The position numbers and the translations under genes were made by a program. Below, in pieces: positions 55,758-64,000 of a DNA stretch of 64,000 nt. The notes under the pieces are model-generated. The model searched no databases, was not told the DNA's origin, and saw only the letters and a program-made list of their open reading frames with translations. This DNA comes from an uncultured Alphaproteobacteria bacterium (lineage in GTDB: Bacteria; Pseudomonadota; Alphaproteobacteria; Micavibrionales; Micavibrionaceae), in NCBI GenBank assembly GCA_937931645.1, contig CALHAR010000009.1:1-64000 (forward strand). Reading direction: 5' to 3'. Every line of letters starts with the position of its first letter. Positions within the stretch are counted from its first letter, which is position 1.

Positions 55758-56390
55758 ATGTTAGGGACAATAACAAAAGACGAGTACGAACAAATGAGAC
55801 AACAGCTCATTGTACCACTCGCAGTATCAGATATTTTACGGCACGAACTGAACGTTGAAGCAGACATGCAATATGGATTGCATATGGCGCTTAGCGAGGT
55901 TGATCCAGATTCTGCCTTATTAGCGATTGCGTTATGCACGCTTGATTTAAGCAAGAAAACAAAAGAGCGGGCGGCAATCTCAACGGCGCTTGAAAAAGAA
56001 GCTAGTGACATCTTAACAGATTACGCACCAAAATGGTTACACCATAATTTAAACTCTCCTATTCCATCACACCTCTATGAAGAGATGCTTGATACCGTAC
56101 CAGAAGATTTAGAAGCATTGGCCGATTTAATAGACGCCCTACGTGCAGATTTGGAAGAAGAAGGCACAGCCATTGATACATTATTGAAGCTGTTATCTAT
56201 TCAGGCACGTGCCCATATGGAGATTGCAGATTTTGTATTGTCTGAAATTGCCTATGAAAAGCAATCAGACCAAGAAAAAGACGCAGGGCCTAGCTTTGGT
56301 TTTGGCTCTTACCAACAAGCGGAGCCAAAGCAAGTAAAAGCAAGCTTTGCTGGTGATAACATCATTGTCTTTCCAGGGGTGGTACACTAA
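55758..56390 (+). CDS. uncharacterised helical protein
   Basis: The 210-residue protein is strongly acidic and predicted to be almost all helical up to residue 170 (LHMALSEVDPDSALLAIALC and ALEALADLIDALRADLEEEG). It then has a flexible link and a short hydrophobic end (DNIIVFPGVVH). It has no signal peptide, membrane segment or known motif. An AAAAGGGG box 8 bases before the ATG supports the start. Its stop is 4 bases from the convergent HIT gene. Confidence 0.6.
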   Translation: MLGTITKDEYEQMRQQLIVPLAVSDILRHELNVEADMQYGLHMALSEVDPDSALLAIALCTLDLSKKTKERAAISTALEKEASDILTDYAPKWLHHNLNSPIPSHLYEEMLDTVPEDLEALADLIDALRADLEEEGTAIDTLLKLLSIQARAHMEIADFVLSEIAYEKQSDQEKDAGPSFGFGSYQQAEPKQVKASFAGDNIIVFPGVVH

Positions 56391-56394
56391 AAAT

Positions 56395-56751
56395 TTAACC
56401 CACCATTTTACCGACAGGCTCACCGCCTAATAAATGCATGTGAAAATGGGGGACTTCTTGTCCACCAAATTCACCTGTATTGGCGATACTACGAAAACCA
56501 TTAGTGGTTAGTCCTTCATCTTTTGCAATTTTTGCGACCGCTTTATAAAAGCCTAACACTTCTTCTGGGCTAGCGTTAGAACCAAAATCAACAATATCAG
56601 TATAGCGCCCTTTAGGGATTACAAGAACGTGAGTTTTCTTTTGTGGGGCAATATCACGAAACGCCAAAACATGCTCATCTTCATAAACTTTATCGCACGG
56701 AATATCACCGTTTAAGATTTTAGCAAAAATATTATTATCATCATAAGTCAT
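56395..56751 (-). CDS. HIT-family purine nucleotide hydrolase (HinT-like)
   Basis: The 118-residue protein has the histidine-triad motif HFHMHLLGG at about residue 104 and the typical opening NIFAKILNGDIPC. HinT-type enzymes hydrolyse adenosine phosphoramidates and aminoacyl-AMP. The length fits the family. It is divergent from hisA, a neighbour also seen in other alphaproteobacteria. Confidence 0.93.
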   Translation of the reverse strand: MTYDDNNIFAKILNGDIPCDKVYEDEHVLAFRDIAPQKKTHVLVIPKGRYTDIVDFGSNASPEEVLGFYKAVAKIAKDEGLTTNGFRSIANTGEFGGQEVPHFHMHLLGGEPVGKMVG

Positions 56752-56834
56752 GTTATAAATTTAACACTAAGATTTTTTAAAATAAAACAAAATTATCATT
56801 TTAATTTTCTTTTATGCTAGGCATGAGAGGTGAA

Positions 56835-56851
56835 GCGTATTAATAATACGC
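56835..56851. promoter_or_regulatory. palindrome between the HIT gene and hisA
   Basis: GCGTATTAATAATACGC is a 7-bp perfect inverted repeat with a 3-base spacer, placed midway between the divergent starts and followed by AAAAAA. It could be an operator for hisA-hisE or a promoter-proximal hairpin. No known regulator site matches it to my knowledge. Confidence 0.35.
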
Positions 56852-56894
56852 AAAAAACGAACAACGTATAAAAAGTAAAGAAAAGTGACAATAA

Positions 56895-57617
56895 ATGATT
56901 ATTTACCCAGCGATAGACCTAAAAGATGGTAACTGCGTCCGCCTACATAAAGGCGTCATGGACTCTGAAACCATTTATAACGAAAGCCCTGCCTCTCAGG
57001 CTATCGACTTTGCAAAGGCTGGCTTTTCATGGATTCACATTGTTGACCTCAATGGCGCGATAGAAGGAAAACCCGTTAATGAAGCCGCCGTTAAAGAAAT
57101 TCTAAATACAGTTGACTTGCCGTTACAGCTAGGTGGTGGTATCCGCACGCTCCAACAAATTGAAAATTGGCTTCAGGCTGGCGTAAGCCGCGTTATTTTA
57201 GGCACCGTCGCGGTCAAAGATCCTGAATTGATGATAGAAGCCTGTACATTATTTCCTGACCAAATAGTCCTTGGACTAGACGCGTACGGCACTGATGTGG
57301 CAACAGAAGGTTGGGTAGAAAAATCAGGACAGACGATGCTTGACCTTATAACTCAATATCAAGATTGTGGCCTCAACCATATTATCTATACCGACATTAA
57401 TCGTGATGGCACGGGTGAGGGACTAAACATGGAAAATACTATTCAACTGGCACAGAATACAACTGTACCCGTGATAGCGTCTGGTGGTGTTGGCTCTTTG
57501 GCAGATGTTGAAGCCGTTAAAGCCGCCGAAAAACAAGGGGTCGCAGGCATGATTATTGGGAAAGCCCTTTATGATGGGCGCATTGATCCACTTGATGCCT
57601 TAAAAATTGCTGCATAA
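56895..57617 (+). CDS. hisA: ProFAR isomerase
   Basis: HisA converts ProFAR to PRFAR in histidine synthesis. The 240-residue half-barrel-duplicated TIM barrel has YPAIDLKDGNCVRL at the start with the catalytic base D8, the phosphate-binding GGGIR, the general acid region TDINRDGTG and GGVGS. It leads into hisE with a 12-base gap. In many alphaproteobacteria hisF lies between the two; here it is absent and must be elsewhere. Confidence 0.96.
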   Translation: MIIYPAIDLKDGNCVRLHKGVMDSETIYNESPASQAIDFAKAGFSWIHIVDLNGAIEGKPVNEAAVKEILNTVDLPLQLGGGIRTLQQIENWLQAGVSRVILGTVAVKDPELMIEACTLFPDQIVLGLDAYGTDVATEGWVEKSGQTMLDLITQYQDCGLNHIIYTDINRDGTGEGLNMENTIQLAQNTTVPVIASGGVGSLADVEAVKAAEKQGVAGMIIGKALYDGRIDPLDALKIAA

Positions 57618-57629
57618 AGGAATCTCACA

Positions 57630-57944
57630 ATGACCACCCATATTATAGATAAGTTATTTACAATCATTGAAAGTCGAAAAGGCGCAGACCCAACCGAATC
57701 CTACGTCGCCTCGTTGCTAGACAAAGGAACATCTAAAATCGCAGAAAAAATCGGGGAAGAATCAACAGAGACAATCATTGAAGCCATCAAAGGGAATAAA
57801 GAAAAACTAGCCCAAGAATCTGCAGACTTGTTATTTCATTTAATAATTTTATGGAGCGATGCAGGATTAAACCCTGATGATGTTTTTAAAGTTTTAGAAA
57901 ACCGTGAAGGTGTTAGCGGTCATAAAGAAAAATTAAACAGGTAG
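57630..57944 (+). CDS. hisE: phosphoribosyl-ATP pyrophosphatase
   Basis: HisE hydrolyses phosphoribosyl-ATP to phosphoribosyl-AMP. The 104-residue all-helical MazG-type protein has YVASLLDKGTSKIAEKIGEE and a metal-binding ESADLLFHLIILW. The length is typical of a stand-alone HisE, not fused to HisI. It follows hisA. Confidence 0.95.
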   Translation: MTTHIIDKLFTIIESRKGADPTESYVASLLDKGTSKIAEKIGEESTETIIEAIKGNKEKLAQESADLLFHLIILWSDAGLNPDDVFKVLENREGVSGHKEKLNR

Positions 57945-57981
57945 TCATAAATTTTTAATAAGTTACCTTAAACCAACTTCT

Positions 57982-58545
57982 TCATTTAAACAAACCAGGG
58001 TTTATAACCTTGTAATAAAATTGACTTTGTATGGTTTCACCATTGGCGCGTACTGAATAAGGATGCGCTCCAAACTGTTGATAACCAAGGTTCTTATATA
58101 ATTTAATAGCACCGTCCATAGTATCACGAACATCTAAATTTATAACAGCATAACCATCAGTAACAGATTTTCTTTCAACCTCTTCTAACAACATTTTTGC
58201 TAAACCATAGCCCCGCGCCCACGGTGCAATAAATTGCGTTGTTAAAGTAACCATGTGCCCTTGGGCTTCATTATTTTTTGGCGGTAAAACAACTTGGCAG
58301 TTACCGCATATTGTATTATCTAATCTTGCAACAAACAACTGCCTTGTCGGCGCGGTAACAACACCCTTCCAGTAGCTTTCTAAAACATCACGCTGGGGAA
58401 CACTAACCCAACCGAATCCACCCCCATCTTTAATCGCTGAATCCGTTGCATCACAAAGGTCGTTAAGGTCATTAACCGACAGTGCTTCTGCTACAAATTC
58501 AACACCAATAACTGGCGCATCTTGTGTTTTTGATTGCTCGCTCAT
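57982..58545 (-). CDS. GNAT-family N-acetyltransferase
   Basis: The 187-residue protein has motif A (WARGYGLAKMLLEEVE, with the R-G-x-G-x-A acetyl-CoA loop) and motif B (INLDVRDTMDGAIKLYKNLGYQ). The N-terminal substrate region is variable. The acceptor is unknown. It lies between hisE and hisD on the opposite strand. Confidence 0.88.
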   Translation of the reverse strand: MSEQSKTQDAPVIGVEFVAEALSVNDLNDLCDATDSAIKDGGGFGWVSVPQRDVLESYWKGVVTAPTRQLFVARLDNTICGNCQVVLPPKNNEAQGHMVTLTTQFIAPWARGYGLAKMLLEEVERKSVTDGYAVINLDVRDTMDGAIKLYKNLGYQQFGAHPYSVRANGETIQSQFYYKVINPGLFK

Positions 58546-58656
58546 TTTGTATCCTTAATTTATCTATAAGAATATTATAGACCTAAAATCACTAAGAATT
58601 GCTAAATACCAGAAAAAATGCCAAAACATCAAGTCTGAATTAGAAAAGGTTATATC

Positions 58657-59964
58657 ATGGATATCGGATTTTATCGCTTATCAGAAATGGATGAAGCAAC
58701 GAAAAAACGCCTTCTGCGTCGCTCTGAAGCAAATATAGAAGCCGTCATAGCGCAAGTTCAGCCTATTATTAAAGATGTGCGCCAAAATGGCGACAAAGCT
58801 TTGCTCGATTATGCTGCCAAATTTGATAAAGCAGTACTTCAAAATTTAAAAGTTACTGATGAGGAGTTTTCCGAAGCCCGCCAGACGCTCGATCCATCTG
58901 TAAAATCAGCGATAGACCATTGCGCGGGCAATGTCCGTAAACTTCACGCCGAACAAATGAAACGCGTTGAAAAAGACCGTGAGTGGATGATTGAGATTGA
59001 AAAAGGTGTCTTTGCAGGAGAGAAAATCACCCCGATCAGCTCCGTTGGACTGTACGTACCTGGAGGCAAAAACCAATATCCGTCGGCGATCTACATGCTT
59101 GGTATCCCTGCAACGCTTGCTGGTGTACCCCAAATACAAATTGTAACGCCACCACGCCCTGATGGTAAAATCGGGGACGCCTTACTTTATGCGGCAGAAG
59201 TTTCAGGGGTAAAAAATATCTATAAGGTAGGAGGAGCGCAAGCTATCGCAGCTTTAACCTATGGTACTCATTCTGTCCCTGCCGTAAAAAAAGTGGTGGG
59301 ACCAGGTTCTCCTTATGTTGCTGCCGCCAAACAACTCTTAAGTGGCATCATAGATTCCGGTATGCCCGCAGGACCAACAGACTCCCTCGTCCTCTGTGAC
59401 GAAACAGCCAACCCGCATAATACAGTGCTCGATATTTTAAATGAAGCAGAGCACGGCGACGACTCCGCTGCACTTCTTGTTACCCATGATAAAGACTTGG
59501 CAAAATACGTACACCAAAACCTCCCAACGGCGATTAACGCCTTACCAAACCCCCAGAAAGACTGGCTTATCTATAATATGAGCCGTTATAGCGGCGTTGT
59601 TTTAACAGACTCGATAGAAGAGTCTATCACCTTTTGTAATGAATACGCGGCGGAGCATATCTTAGTCAAAGTTAAGAACCCTGATGACACCGTGCCGCAA
59701 ATCAAGAATGCCGGTGAAATATTAATCGGTGAATACACACCCAATTCTTTTGGAAATTATGGTATCGGTGTCACTCACGTCCTACCGACTGGCGGTAAAG
59801 CCCATAGTTACAGCTGTACGTCTGTATGGGATTTTCTTAAGCGCACCTCCCTTTCACGCATGACAGAAGAGGGGTTTAACGCTCTATCAAATAGTGTAAC
59901 CACCCTTACAGACTATGAAGGCTTCCCCGCCCACGGTAACGCTATTAGAGATAGGAAACTTTAA
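58657..59964 (+). CDS. hisD: histidinol dehydrogenase
   Basis: HisD oxidises histidinol to histidine in two steps with NAD and zinc. The 435-residue protein shows the family segments VGLYVPGGK, VGPGSPYVAAAK, NEAEHGDDSAALL and EYAAEHILV and a C-terminal GIGVTHVLPTGG, which carry the zinc ligands and catalytic residues. The ATG has an AAAAGG box 8 bases upstream. It is on its own transcript, apart from hisA-hisE. Confidence 0.96.
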   Translation: MDIGFYRLSEMDEATKKRLLRRSEANIEAVIAQVQPIIKDVRQNGDKALLDYAAKFDKAVLQNLKVTDEEFSEARQTLDPSVKSAIDHCAGNVRKLHAEQMKRVEKDREWMIEIEKGVFAGEKITPISSVGLYVPGGKNQYPSAIYMLGIPATLAGVPQIQIVTPPRPDGKIGDALLYAAEVSGVKNIYKVGGAQAIAALTYGTHSVPAVKKVVGPGSPYVAAAKQLLSGIIDSGMPAGPTDSLVLCDETANPHNTVLDILNEAEHGDDSAALLVTHDKDLAKYVHQNLPTAINALPNPQKDWLIYNMSRYSGVVLTDSIEESITFCNEYAAEHILVKVKNPDDTVPQIKNAGEILIGEYTPNSFGNYGIGVTHVLPTGGKAHSYSCTSVWDFLKRTSLSRMTEEGFNALSNSVTTLTDYEGFPAHGNAIRDRKL

Positions 59965-59996
59965 GAAAAGTTACCTGCTGCAGTGCATCTAATCTA

Positions 59997-60956
59997 TTAT
60001 ACATCCGCAGATTGATTAACGCGTTGCAAATGGTTAAACGCTAATTGATTGGCATATTCTGCAAGGCCAATCCAATCTGATAATTCCATTTTTGAAAGAG
60101 CTTCGTTAGTACAGCGTTGCTCCTTTGCCAAGCCAACCAAAATACCAGCATTAAAGTTATCACCCGCACCCACGGTAGATGTTATGGCAGCATGACCACC
60201 CGAAATCCCTGAAAAATGCTCAGATCCTTTATTTGTATAAACACTACAACCTTTTTCCCCTAGCGTTATAAAAACGGCTAATGCTCCTAAATCAAGCCAC
60301 TTTTGAGCAACATCCTCTAAAACCTCATCAGGGTAAGTAAATAATATATCTTCCTCGCTTGCCTTTACAATAGACGCGATGCGCACCCAATTTTCTAAAG
60401 CAACTCGATAAGCCTCCCTATCAGTAATAACGCTGGGACGGGTATTAGGATCATATAAAATTATTGATCCGGTTTCTTTTTGGGTGTTCGCAAATTTCTT
60501 TAACGTCTGTCCACTCGGTGAAAGGGTGGTCGCAACAGAACCAAAACAGAAAAGCCTATCTTGTTGAGAAAAAGACTTTGGCAATTCTTCCATCTGCAGA
60601 TGCTCGGTCGTATTCATCTGGTTACGCCCATAGAAAGCGTACTTATTACCTCCCTTGCCATCCTCACTTACAACGGCAACCATACTAATGAAAGATGTAC
60701 GTCTTATATAATCCAAACCAACGTTTTTCTCTTTAAAATCCTCCATCATAAGATTGCCAAAGTAGTCTTCTGAAATAGGTCCAACGTAAAAGCTCCTTAC
60801 TCCCGTAGAAGCGGTAGCGGCCGCGCCAATAGAACCAAAATACATGGAACCCCCAAGCGATATTTTCATAGATCGCGGATTTTTAGGGTCTGGTCTCTGA
60901 TCAGCCACAGCCTCGCCAACAAAAAATATTCCTACTGAATCAACGTTGCTGTTCAA
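59997..60956 (-). CDS. PfkB-family sugar or nucleoside kinase
   Basis: The 319-residue protein has the N-terminal GGSMYFGSIGAAA and the C-terminal signature TVGAGDNFNAGILVG with the catalytic aspartate. Fructokinase, ribokinase and adenosine kinase share this fold, and the substrate cannot be chosen here. It is oriented towards hisD and lies next to hisB. Confidence 0.9.
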   Translation of the reverse strand: MNSNVDSVGIFFVGEAVADQRPDPKNPRSMKISLGGSMYFGSIGAAATASTGVRSFYVGPISEDYFGNLMMEDFKEKNVGLDYIRRTSFISMVAVVSEDGKGGNKYAFYGRNQMNTTEHLQMEELPKSFSQQDRLFCFGSVATTLSPSGQTLKKFANTQKETGSIILYDPNTRPSVITDREAYRVALENWVRIASIVKASEEDILFTYPDEVLEDVAQKWLDLGALAVFITLGEKGCSVYTNKGSEHFSGISGGHAAITSTVGAGDNFNAGILVGLAKEQRCTNEALSKMELSDWIGLAEYANQLAFNHLQRVNQSADV

Positions 60957-60994
60957 TTTAAAACTTTCTTCACTTTAATAATCAAACGTAACAA

Positions 60995-61615
60995 CTAAAG
61001 CGTGCCCTTCGTGCTTGGTACAAGACCTGCAGCTTTAGGATCATGCTCAACTGCCATTTTCAGCGCACGGGCACAGGCCTTAAACACGCTTTCGACAATA
61101 TGATGATTATTTTCGCCATATAAGTTCTCACAATGTAGAGTAAGACCTCCATTTTGCGCCATTGAATGGAAAAAATGTCCAAAAAGCTCTGTTTCCATGT
61201 TCTCTCCCAGACGATCGATGCTAAATTTTACGTTCCACACACAATAGGGGCGGTTCGATAAATCCAACGCCACACGGCTTAAGCATTCATCCATCGGTAC
61301 ATAGGCGTGCCCAAAACGGCGTACACCTTTTTTATCACCAATGGCTTCTTTAATCGCATCACCCAGCGCCAAACCGCAATCCTCAACGGTATGATGAGCA
61401 TCAATTTCTAAATCTCCATCACAATATAAAGTTAAATCAAACAGCGCATGTTTCGCAATTTGCTCCAGCATATGATCAAAAAAAGCCAAGCCTGTTTTAA
61501 TATCCGCCTGACCTGATCCATCTAAGTTAAGCTCAACCTTAATTTTAGTTTCCTTGGTATCCCTAATTATCTGCGCTGTTCTATTTGCTTCAGCATTTAC
61601 ACTAGTACTTGCCAT
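60995..61615 (-). CDS. hisB: imidazoleglycerol-phosphate dehydratase
   Basis: This is the monofunctional dehydratase without the N-terminal phosphatase found in enterobacteria. Its 206 residues carry the manganese-binding histidine clusters [38 protein letters not shown] and [12 protein letters not shown]. It acts after hisA and hisF. It is divergent from hslV with 57 bases between, so the two may share a control region. Confidence 0.96.
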   Translation of the reverse strand: MASTSVNAEANRTAQIIRDTKETKIKVELNLDGSGQADIKTGLAFFDHMLEQIAKHALFDLTLYCDGDLEIDAHHTVEDCGLALGDAIKEAIGDKKGVRRFGHAYVPMDECLSRVALDLSNRPYCVWNVKFSIDRLGENMETELFGHFFHSMAQNGGLTLHCENLYGENNHHIVESVFKACARALKMAVEHDPKAAGLVPSTKGTL

Positions 61616-61633
61616 GATATTTCCTTTATTAAT

Positions 61634-61664
61634 CTCTTGCGAAAAACGTTTTTGACCGTTATTT
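61634..61664 (+). promoter_or_regulatory. candidate heat-shock (sigma-32) promoter of hslVU
   Basis: CTCTTGCGA at 61634-61642 and CCGTTATTT at 61656-61664 resemble the CTTGAAA and CCCATnT boxes of RpoH promoters with a 13-base gap. The start of transcription would fall near 61670, almost at the hslV start codon, so the message would be nearly leaderless. hslVU is heat-induced in many bacteria. The likeness is moderate. Confidence 0.35.
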
Positions 61665-61672
61665 CATAGGAC

Positions 61673-62194
61673 ATGACAACAATATTAGCAATTCGAAAAA
61701 ATAATCAAGTCGTCGTCGCAGGCGATGGGCAAGTTTCTCTTGGCAACACAGTGATGAAAGGCAATGCGACCAAAGTCCGGCGCCTTGGTAAAGATAAAGA
61801 TATCATTGCGGGCTTTGCAGGGGCTACCGCAGACGCTTTTACACTATTTGAACGCCTAGAGGCCAAATTAGAAGCACACCCAGGACAGCTCACGCGTGCC
61901 TGTGTTGAACTCGCCAAAGATTGGCGCACCGATAAGTATCTACGTAAATTAGAAGCCCTTATGGCAGTTTGTGACAAAAACACATCACTTATCTTAACAG
62001 GAACAGGGGACGTGGTTGAGCCAGAAGATGGACTTATCGGAATTGGTTCAGGTGGTAATTTCGCTTTGGCCGCCGCGCGCGCATTAATTGATCAAAAAGA
62101 TATGGATGCCGAAGCTATCGCCACCAAATCTTTACAAATTGCTGGTGATATTTGTGTCTTCACCAATAATAACATCATCATCGAAAAAATTTAA
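61673..62194 (+). CDS. hslV: ATP-dependent protease, peptidase subunit HslV
   Basis: HslV is the proteolytic core of the HslUV complex, with N-terminal nucleophile T2 exposed after removal of Met ([11 protein letters not shown]). The 173 residues show [15 protein letters not shown] and the proteasome-beta-like fold. The N-terminus lacks the short extension seen in other alphaproteobacteria. hslU follows after 3 bases, so they are coupled. Confidence 0.97.
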   Translation: MTTILAIRKNNQVVVAGDGQVSLGNTVMKGNATKVRRLGKDKDIIAGFAGATADAFTLFERLEAKLEAHPGQLTRACVELAKDWRTDKYLRKLEALMAVCDKNTSLILTGTGDVVEPEDGLIGIGSGGNFALAAARALIDQKDMDAEAIATKSLQIAGDICVFTNNNIIIEKI

Positions 62195-62197
62195 AAA

Positions 62198-63541
62198 ATG
62201 ACCAGCTATTCTAAAGAGAAAATTCTTGAAACAACCGCGTTCAGTCCTCGTGAAATTGTATCTGAGCTCGATAAAAATATTATCGGGCAGCATGATGCTA
62301 AGCGCGCCGTATCTATCGCCTTAAGAAATCGCTGGCGACGCATGCAACTCGACGCCGATTTACAAGAAGAAGTTTATCCTAAAAATATTCTGATGATTGG
62401 GCCAACAGGTGTTGGTAAAACCGAAATTGCCCGCCGTCTAGCAAAGTTAGCACAAGCGCCTTTTGTTAAAGTCGAAGCCACCAAATTTACCGAGGTTGGC
62501 TATGTCGGAAAAGACGTGGAATCTATCATTCGTGACTTGGTTGAAGTTTCCATCCATATGGTACGTGAAAAAATGCGCGCTTCTGTTACAGCGCAAGCGG
62601 AAGTCTATGCAGAAGAGCGTGTTTTAGACGCCTTAGTCGGTGAAGAAGCAGGTGACGCAACTCGTAAATCTTTCCGTGAGAAACTCCGTAATGGTGAGTT
62701 TAACGACAAAGAAATTGAGCTGGATTTAAAAGATACCAGTAACCCTATGGCCAACATGTTTGATATTCCAGACATGCCAGGCGCGTCTGTTTCAATGATG
62801 TCTATTGGCGATATGCTCGGTAAAAATATGGGGGGTAAAACCAAGCGCAAAAAAATGAATGTCAAAGATTCTTACGCTGTCTTAATGACAGAAGAAGCTG
62901 ATAAATTATTAGACGAAGACAAGGTTATTCAAGATGCTTTAGAGTTAGTGCAGCAAAACGGTATCGTATTTTTAGATGAGGTTGATAAAATTGCCGTACG
63001 TAGAGATTCGCGCAGTGGTGATGTTTCACGCGAAGGTGTACAGCGCGATCTACTCCCCCTTATCGAAGGCACAACCGTGACGACCAAACACGGCCCAGTC
63101 AAGACAGACCATATTTTATTCATTGCCAGCGGCGCCTTTCACTATGCTAAACCATCTGATTTGTTAGCTGAGCTTCAAGGCCGCTTGCCTATTCGTGTCG
63201 AGCTTCGTGCTCTTACTGAAGATGATTTTGTACGCATATTAACCGAGACTCAAAACTGCCTTATCAAACAATATAAAGCCTTAATAGGCACCGAAGGCGT
63301 TAACCTGACTTTTACCGAAGAGGCTATTAAAGAGATTGCCCGTATTGCTTTTGAAATAAACGAAACTGTCGAAAATATTGGCGCAAGACGCCTCTTAACT
63401 GTCATGGAAAAGTTATTAGATGACATTTCATTTACTGCCTCTGACAGAAGCGGAGAAACCATCATTATTGATAAAAAAGATGTTATCGAGAACGTTTCAG
63501 AACTGGCTGAAAATGCAGATTTAAGCAAATTTATTCTTTAA
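62198..63541 (+). CDS. hslU: ATP-dependent protease, ATPase subunit HslU
   Basis: HslU unfolds substrates for HslV. The 447-residue protein has Walker [10 protein letters not shown], Walker [10 protein letters not shown], the intermediate I-domain (about 110-235) and the C-terminal tail DLSKFIL that docks into HslV. All family features are present. The M23 peptidase gene starts 3 bases after the stop. Confidence 0.97.
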   Translation: MTSYSKEKILETTAFSPREIVSELDKNIIGQHDAKRAVSIALRNRWRRMQLDADLQEEVYPKNILMIGPTGVGKTEIARRLAKLAQAPFVKVEATKFTEVGYVGKDVESIIRDLVEVSIHMVREKMRASVTAQAEVYAEERVLDALVGEEAGDATRKSFREKLRNGEFNDKEIELDLKDTSNPMANMFDIPDMPGASVSMMSIGDMLGKNMGGKTKRKKMNVKDSYAVLMTEEADKLLDEDKVIQDALELVQQNGIVFLDEVDKIAVRRDSRSGDVSREGVQRDLLPLIEGTTVTTKHGPVKTDHILFIASGAFHYAKPSDLLAELQGRLPIRVELRALTEDDFVRILTETQNCLIKQYKALIGTEGVNLTFTEEAIKEIARIAFEINETVENIGARRLLTVMEKLLDDISFTASDRSGETIIIDKKDVIENVSELAENADLSKFIL

Positions 63542-63544
63542 GTT

Positions 63545-64000
63545 ATGATACGTTCTATTTTATCCATTTTACCTCTGCTCATTTTATTGTTTATAGCATC
63601 CAACGTACAAGCAAGTGGTGAAAAACCAACCTTTGCTAAATTTATCACTCCTCCCAAAGCCTTTGCTTTACCTGTTGATTGTAAAATAGACGAAAATTGC
63701 TGGATCATGAACTATGTTGATATGGGCCCTAATGATGGAGAGCAGATAGATCCCGCCTGCCAAAACCGTACGTACGACACCCATAAAGGGACAGATATTG
63801 CCATTCTGGATGGTAAAACCATGAAAAACGGTGTTGATGTTATCGTCCCAATGAATGGTACCGTTGGTAAAGTCCGTGATGGTGAACCCGATCAGTGGTC
63901 AACCCCTGAACAATTAGAGCAAATCAAGCTGAAACGTAAAGAATGCGGCAATGCTGTTATTATAGACCATGATAACGGGTTACAGACTATATACTGTCAT
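63545..64000 (+). CDS. M23-family metallopeptidase, 5' part (cut by window edge)
   Basis: The 152 codons seen start at ATG 63545, read to the edge without a stop, and encode a signal peptide (MIRSILSILPLLILLFIASN, cleavage near VQAS) followed by the LytM/M23 domain. HKGTDIAI contains the first zinc ligands, and IIDHDNGLQTIYCH at the edge contains the last histidine of the H-x-H region. It would cut peptide cross-links in the cell wall. It shares a transcript with hslVU. Confidence 0.85.
   Translation, partial: MIRSILSILPLLILLFIASNVQASGEKPTFAKFITPPKAFALPVDCKIDENCWIMNYVDMGPNDGEQIDPACQNRTYDTHKGTDIAILDGKTMKNGVDVIVPMNGTVGKVRDGEPDQWSTPEQLEQIKLKRKECGNAVIIDHDNGLQTIYCH

Overview
The window reads as a chromosomal segment of an AT-rich alphaproteobacterium. 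The evidence is the set of housekeeping genes (serA, serC, pdxJ, serB, gmk, ksgA, surA-like, NDUFA9-like, hisA, hisE, hisD, hisB, hslV, hslU, a short-form psd followed by pssA) and a single-domain response regulator with an FGPDRRRR tail. The order cannot be resolved from sequence alone. The abundance of type I secreted RTX proteins and predicted sulfotransferases suggests a marine or surface-associated life, but that is inference. There is no phage, insertion sequence, CRISPR array or rRNA. One tRNA-Ser(GGA) is present.

Layout. 1-2214 (-): 5' part of a giant LapA-type adhesin, open to the left edge. 2215-3505: 1.3 kb without a gene but rich in inverted repeats. 3506-4565: response regulator plus a helical partner. 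4604-11409: serine and pyridoxal phosphate synthesis (serA, serC, pdxJ, serB), interleaved with a DNA-methyltransferase-like gene, a queuosine-precursor transporter and an XRE regulator. 11484-13505: a one-domain Clp-type ATPase and an RsmC-like methyltransferase.

13633-34845 is the main accessory region, an exopolysaccharide locus. It has a glycosyltransferase, a Wza-like lipoprotein, a Wzc-like co-polymerase/kinase, a seven-gene minus-strand operon (asnB-like amidotransferase, Wzx flippase, sulfotransferase, methyltransferase, Wzy/ligase, acyltransferase, transglutaminase-like protein) and a BBP2-type outer-membrane barrel. A second sulfotransferase lies at its left edge. Two RTX proteins sit inside or beside it: a serralysin-type metalloprotease, and a 1322-residue protein with a CBM-like N-terminus and two C-type-lectin-like domains. 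Together these look like one system that makes, modifies (sulfation, acylation, methylation) and exports a surface polysaccharide and supplies secreted proteins that bind or trim the matrix. This is the best candidate for an undescribed system here.

34873-41878: a solute-binding protein divergent from a TrmB-type regulator, a TPR plus PRMT-like protein-arginine methyltransferase (unusual in bacteria), tRNA-Ser, a small membrane protein, an alpha/beta hydrolase and a GT4-GT9 glycosyltransferase pair. 41875-51000s: SDR, gmk, ksgA, surA-like, NDUFA9-like, uvrD, a GGDEF protein and a LOG-family protein. 50485-56751: psd-pssA, two pairs of uncharacterised proteins, comM and a HIT protein. 56895-64000: scattered histidine genes (hisA-hisE, hisD, hisB), a GNAT protein, a PfkB kinase and the hslV-hslU-M23 peptidase run, the last cut by the right edge. 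Genes are tightly packed, many overlap by 1-4 bases, and several convergent pairs nearly touch.
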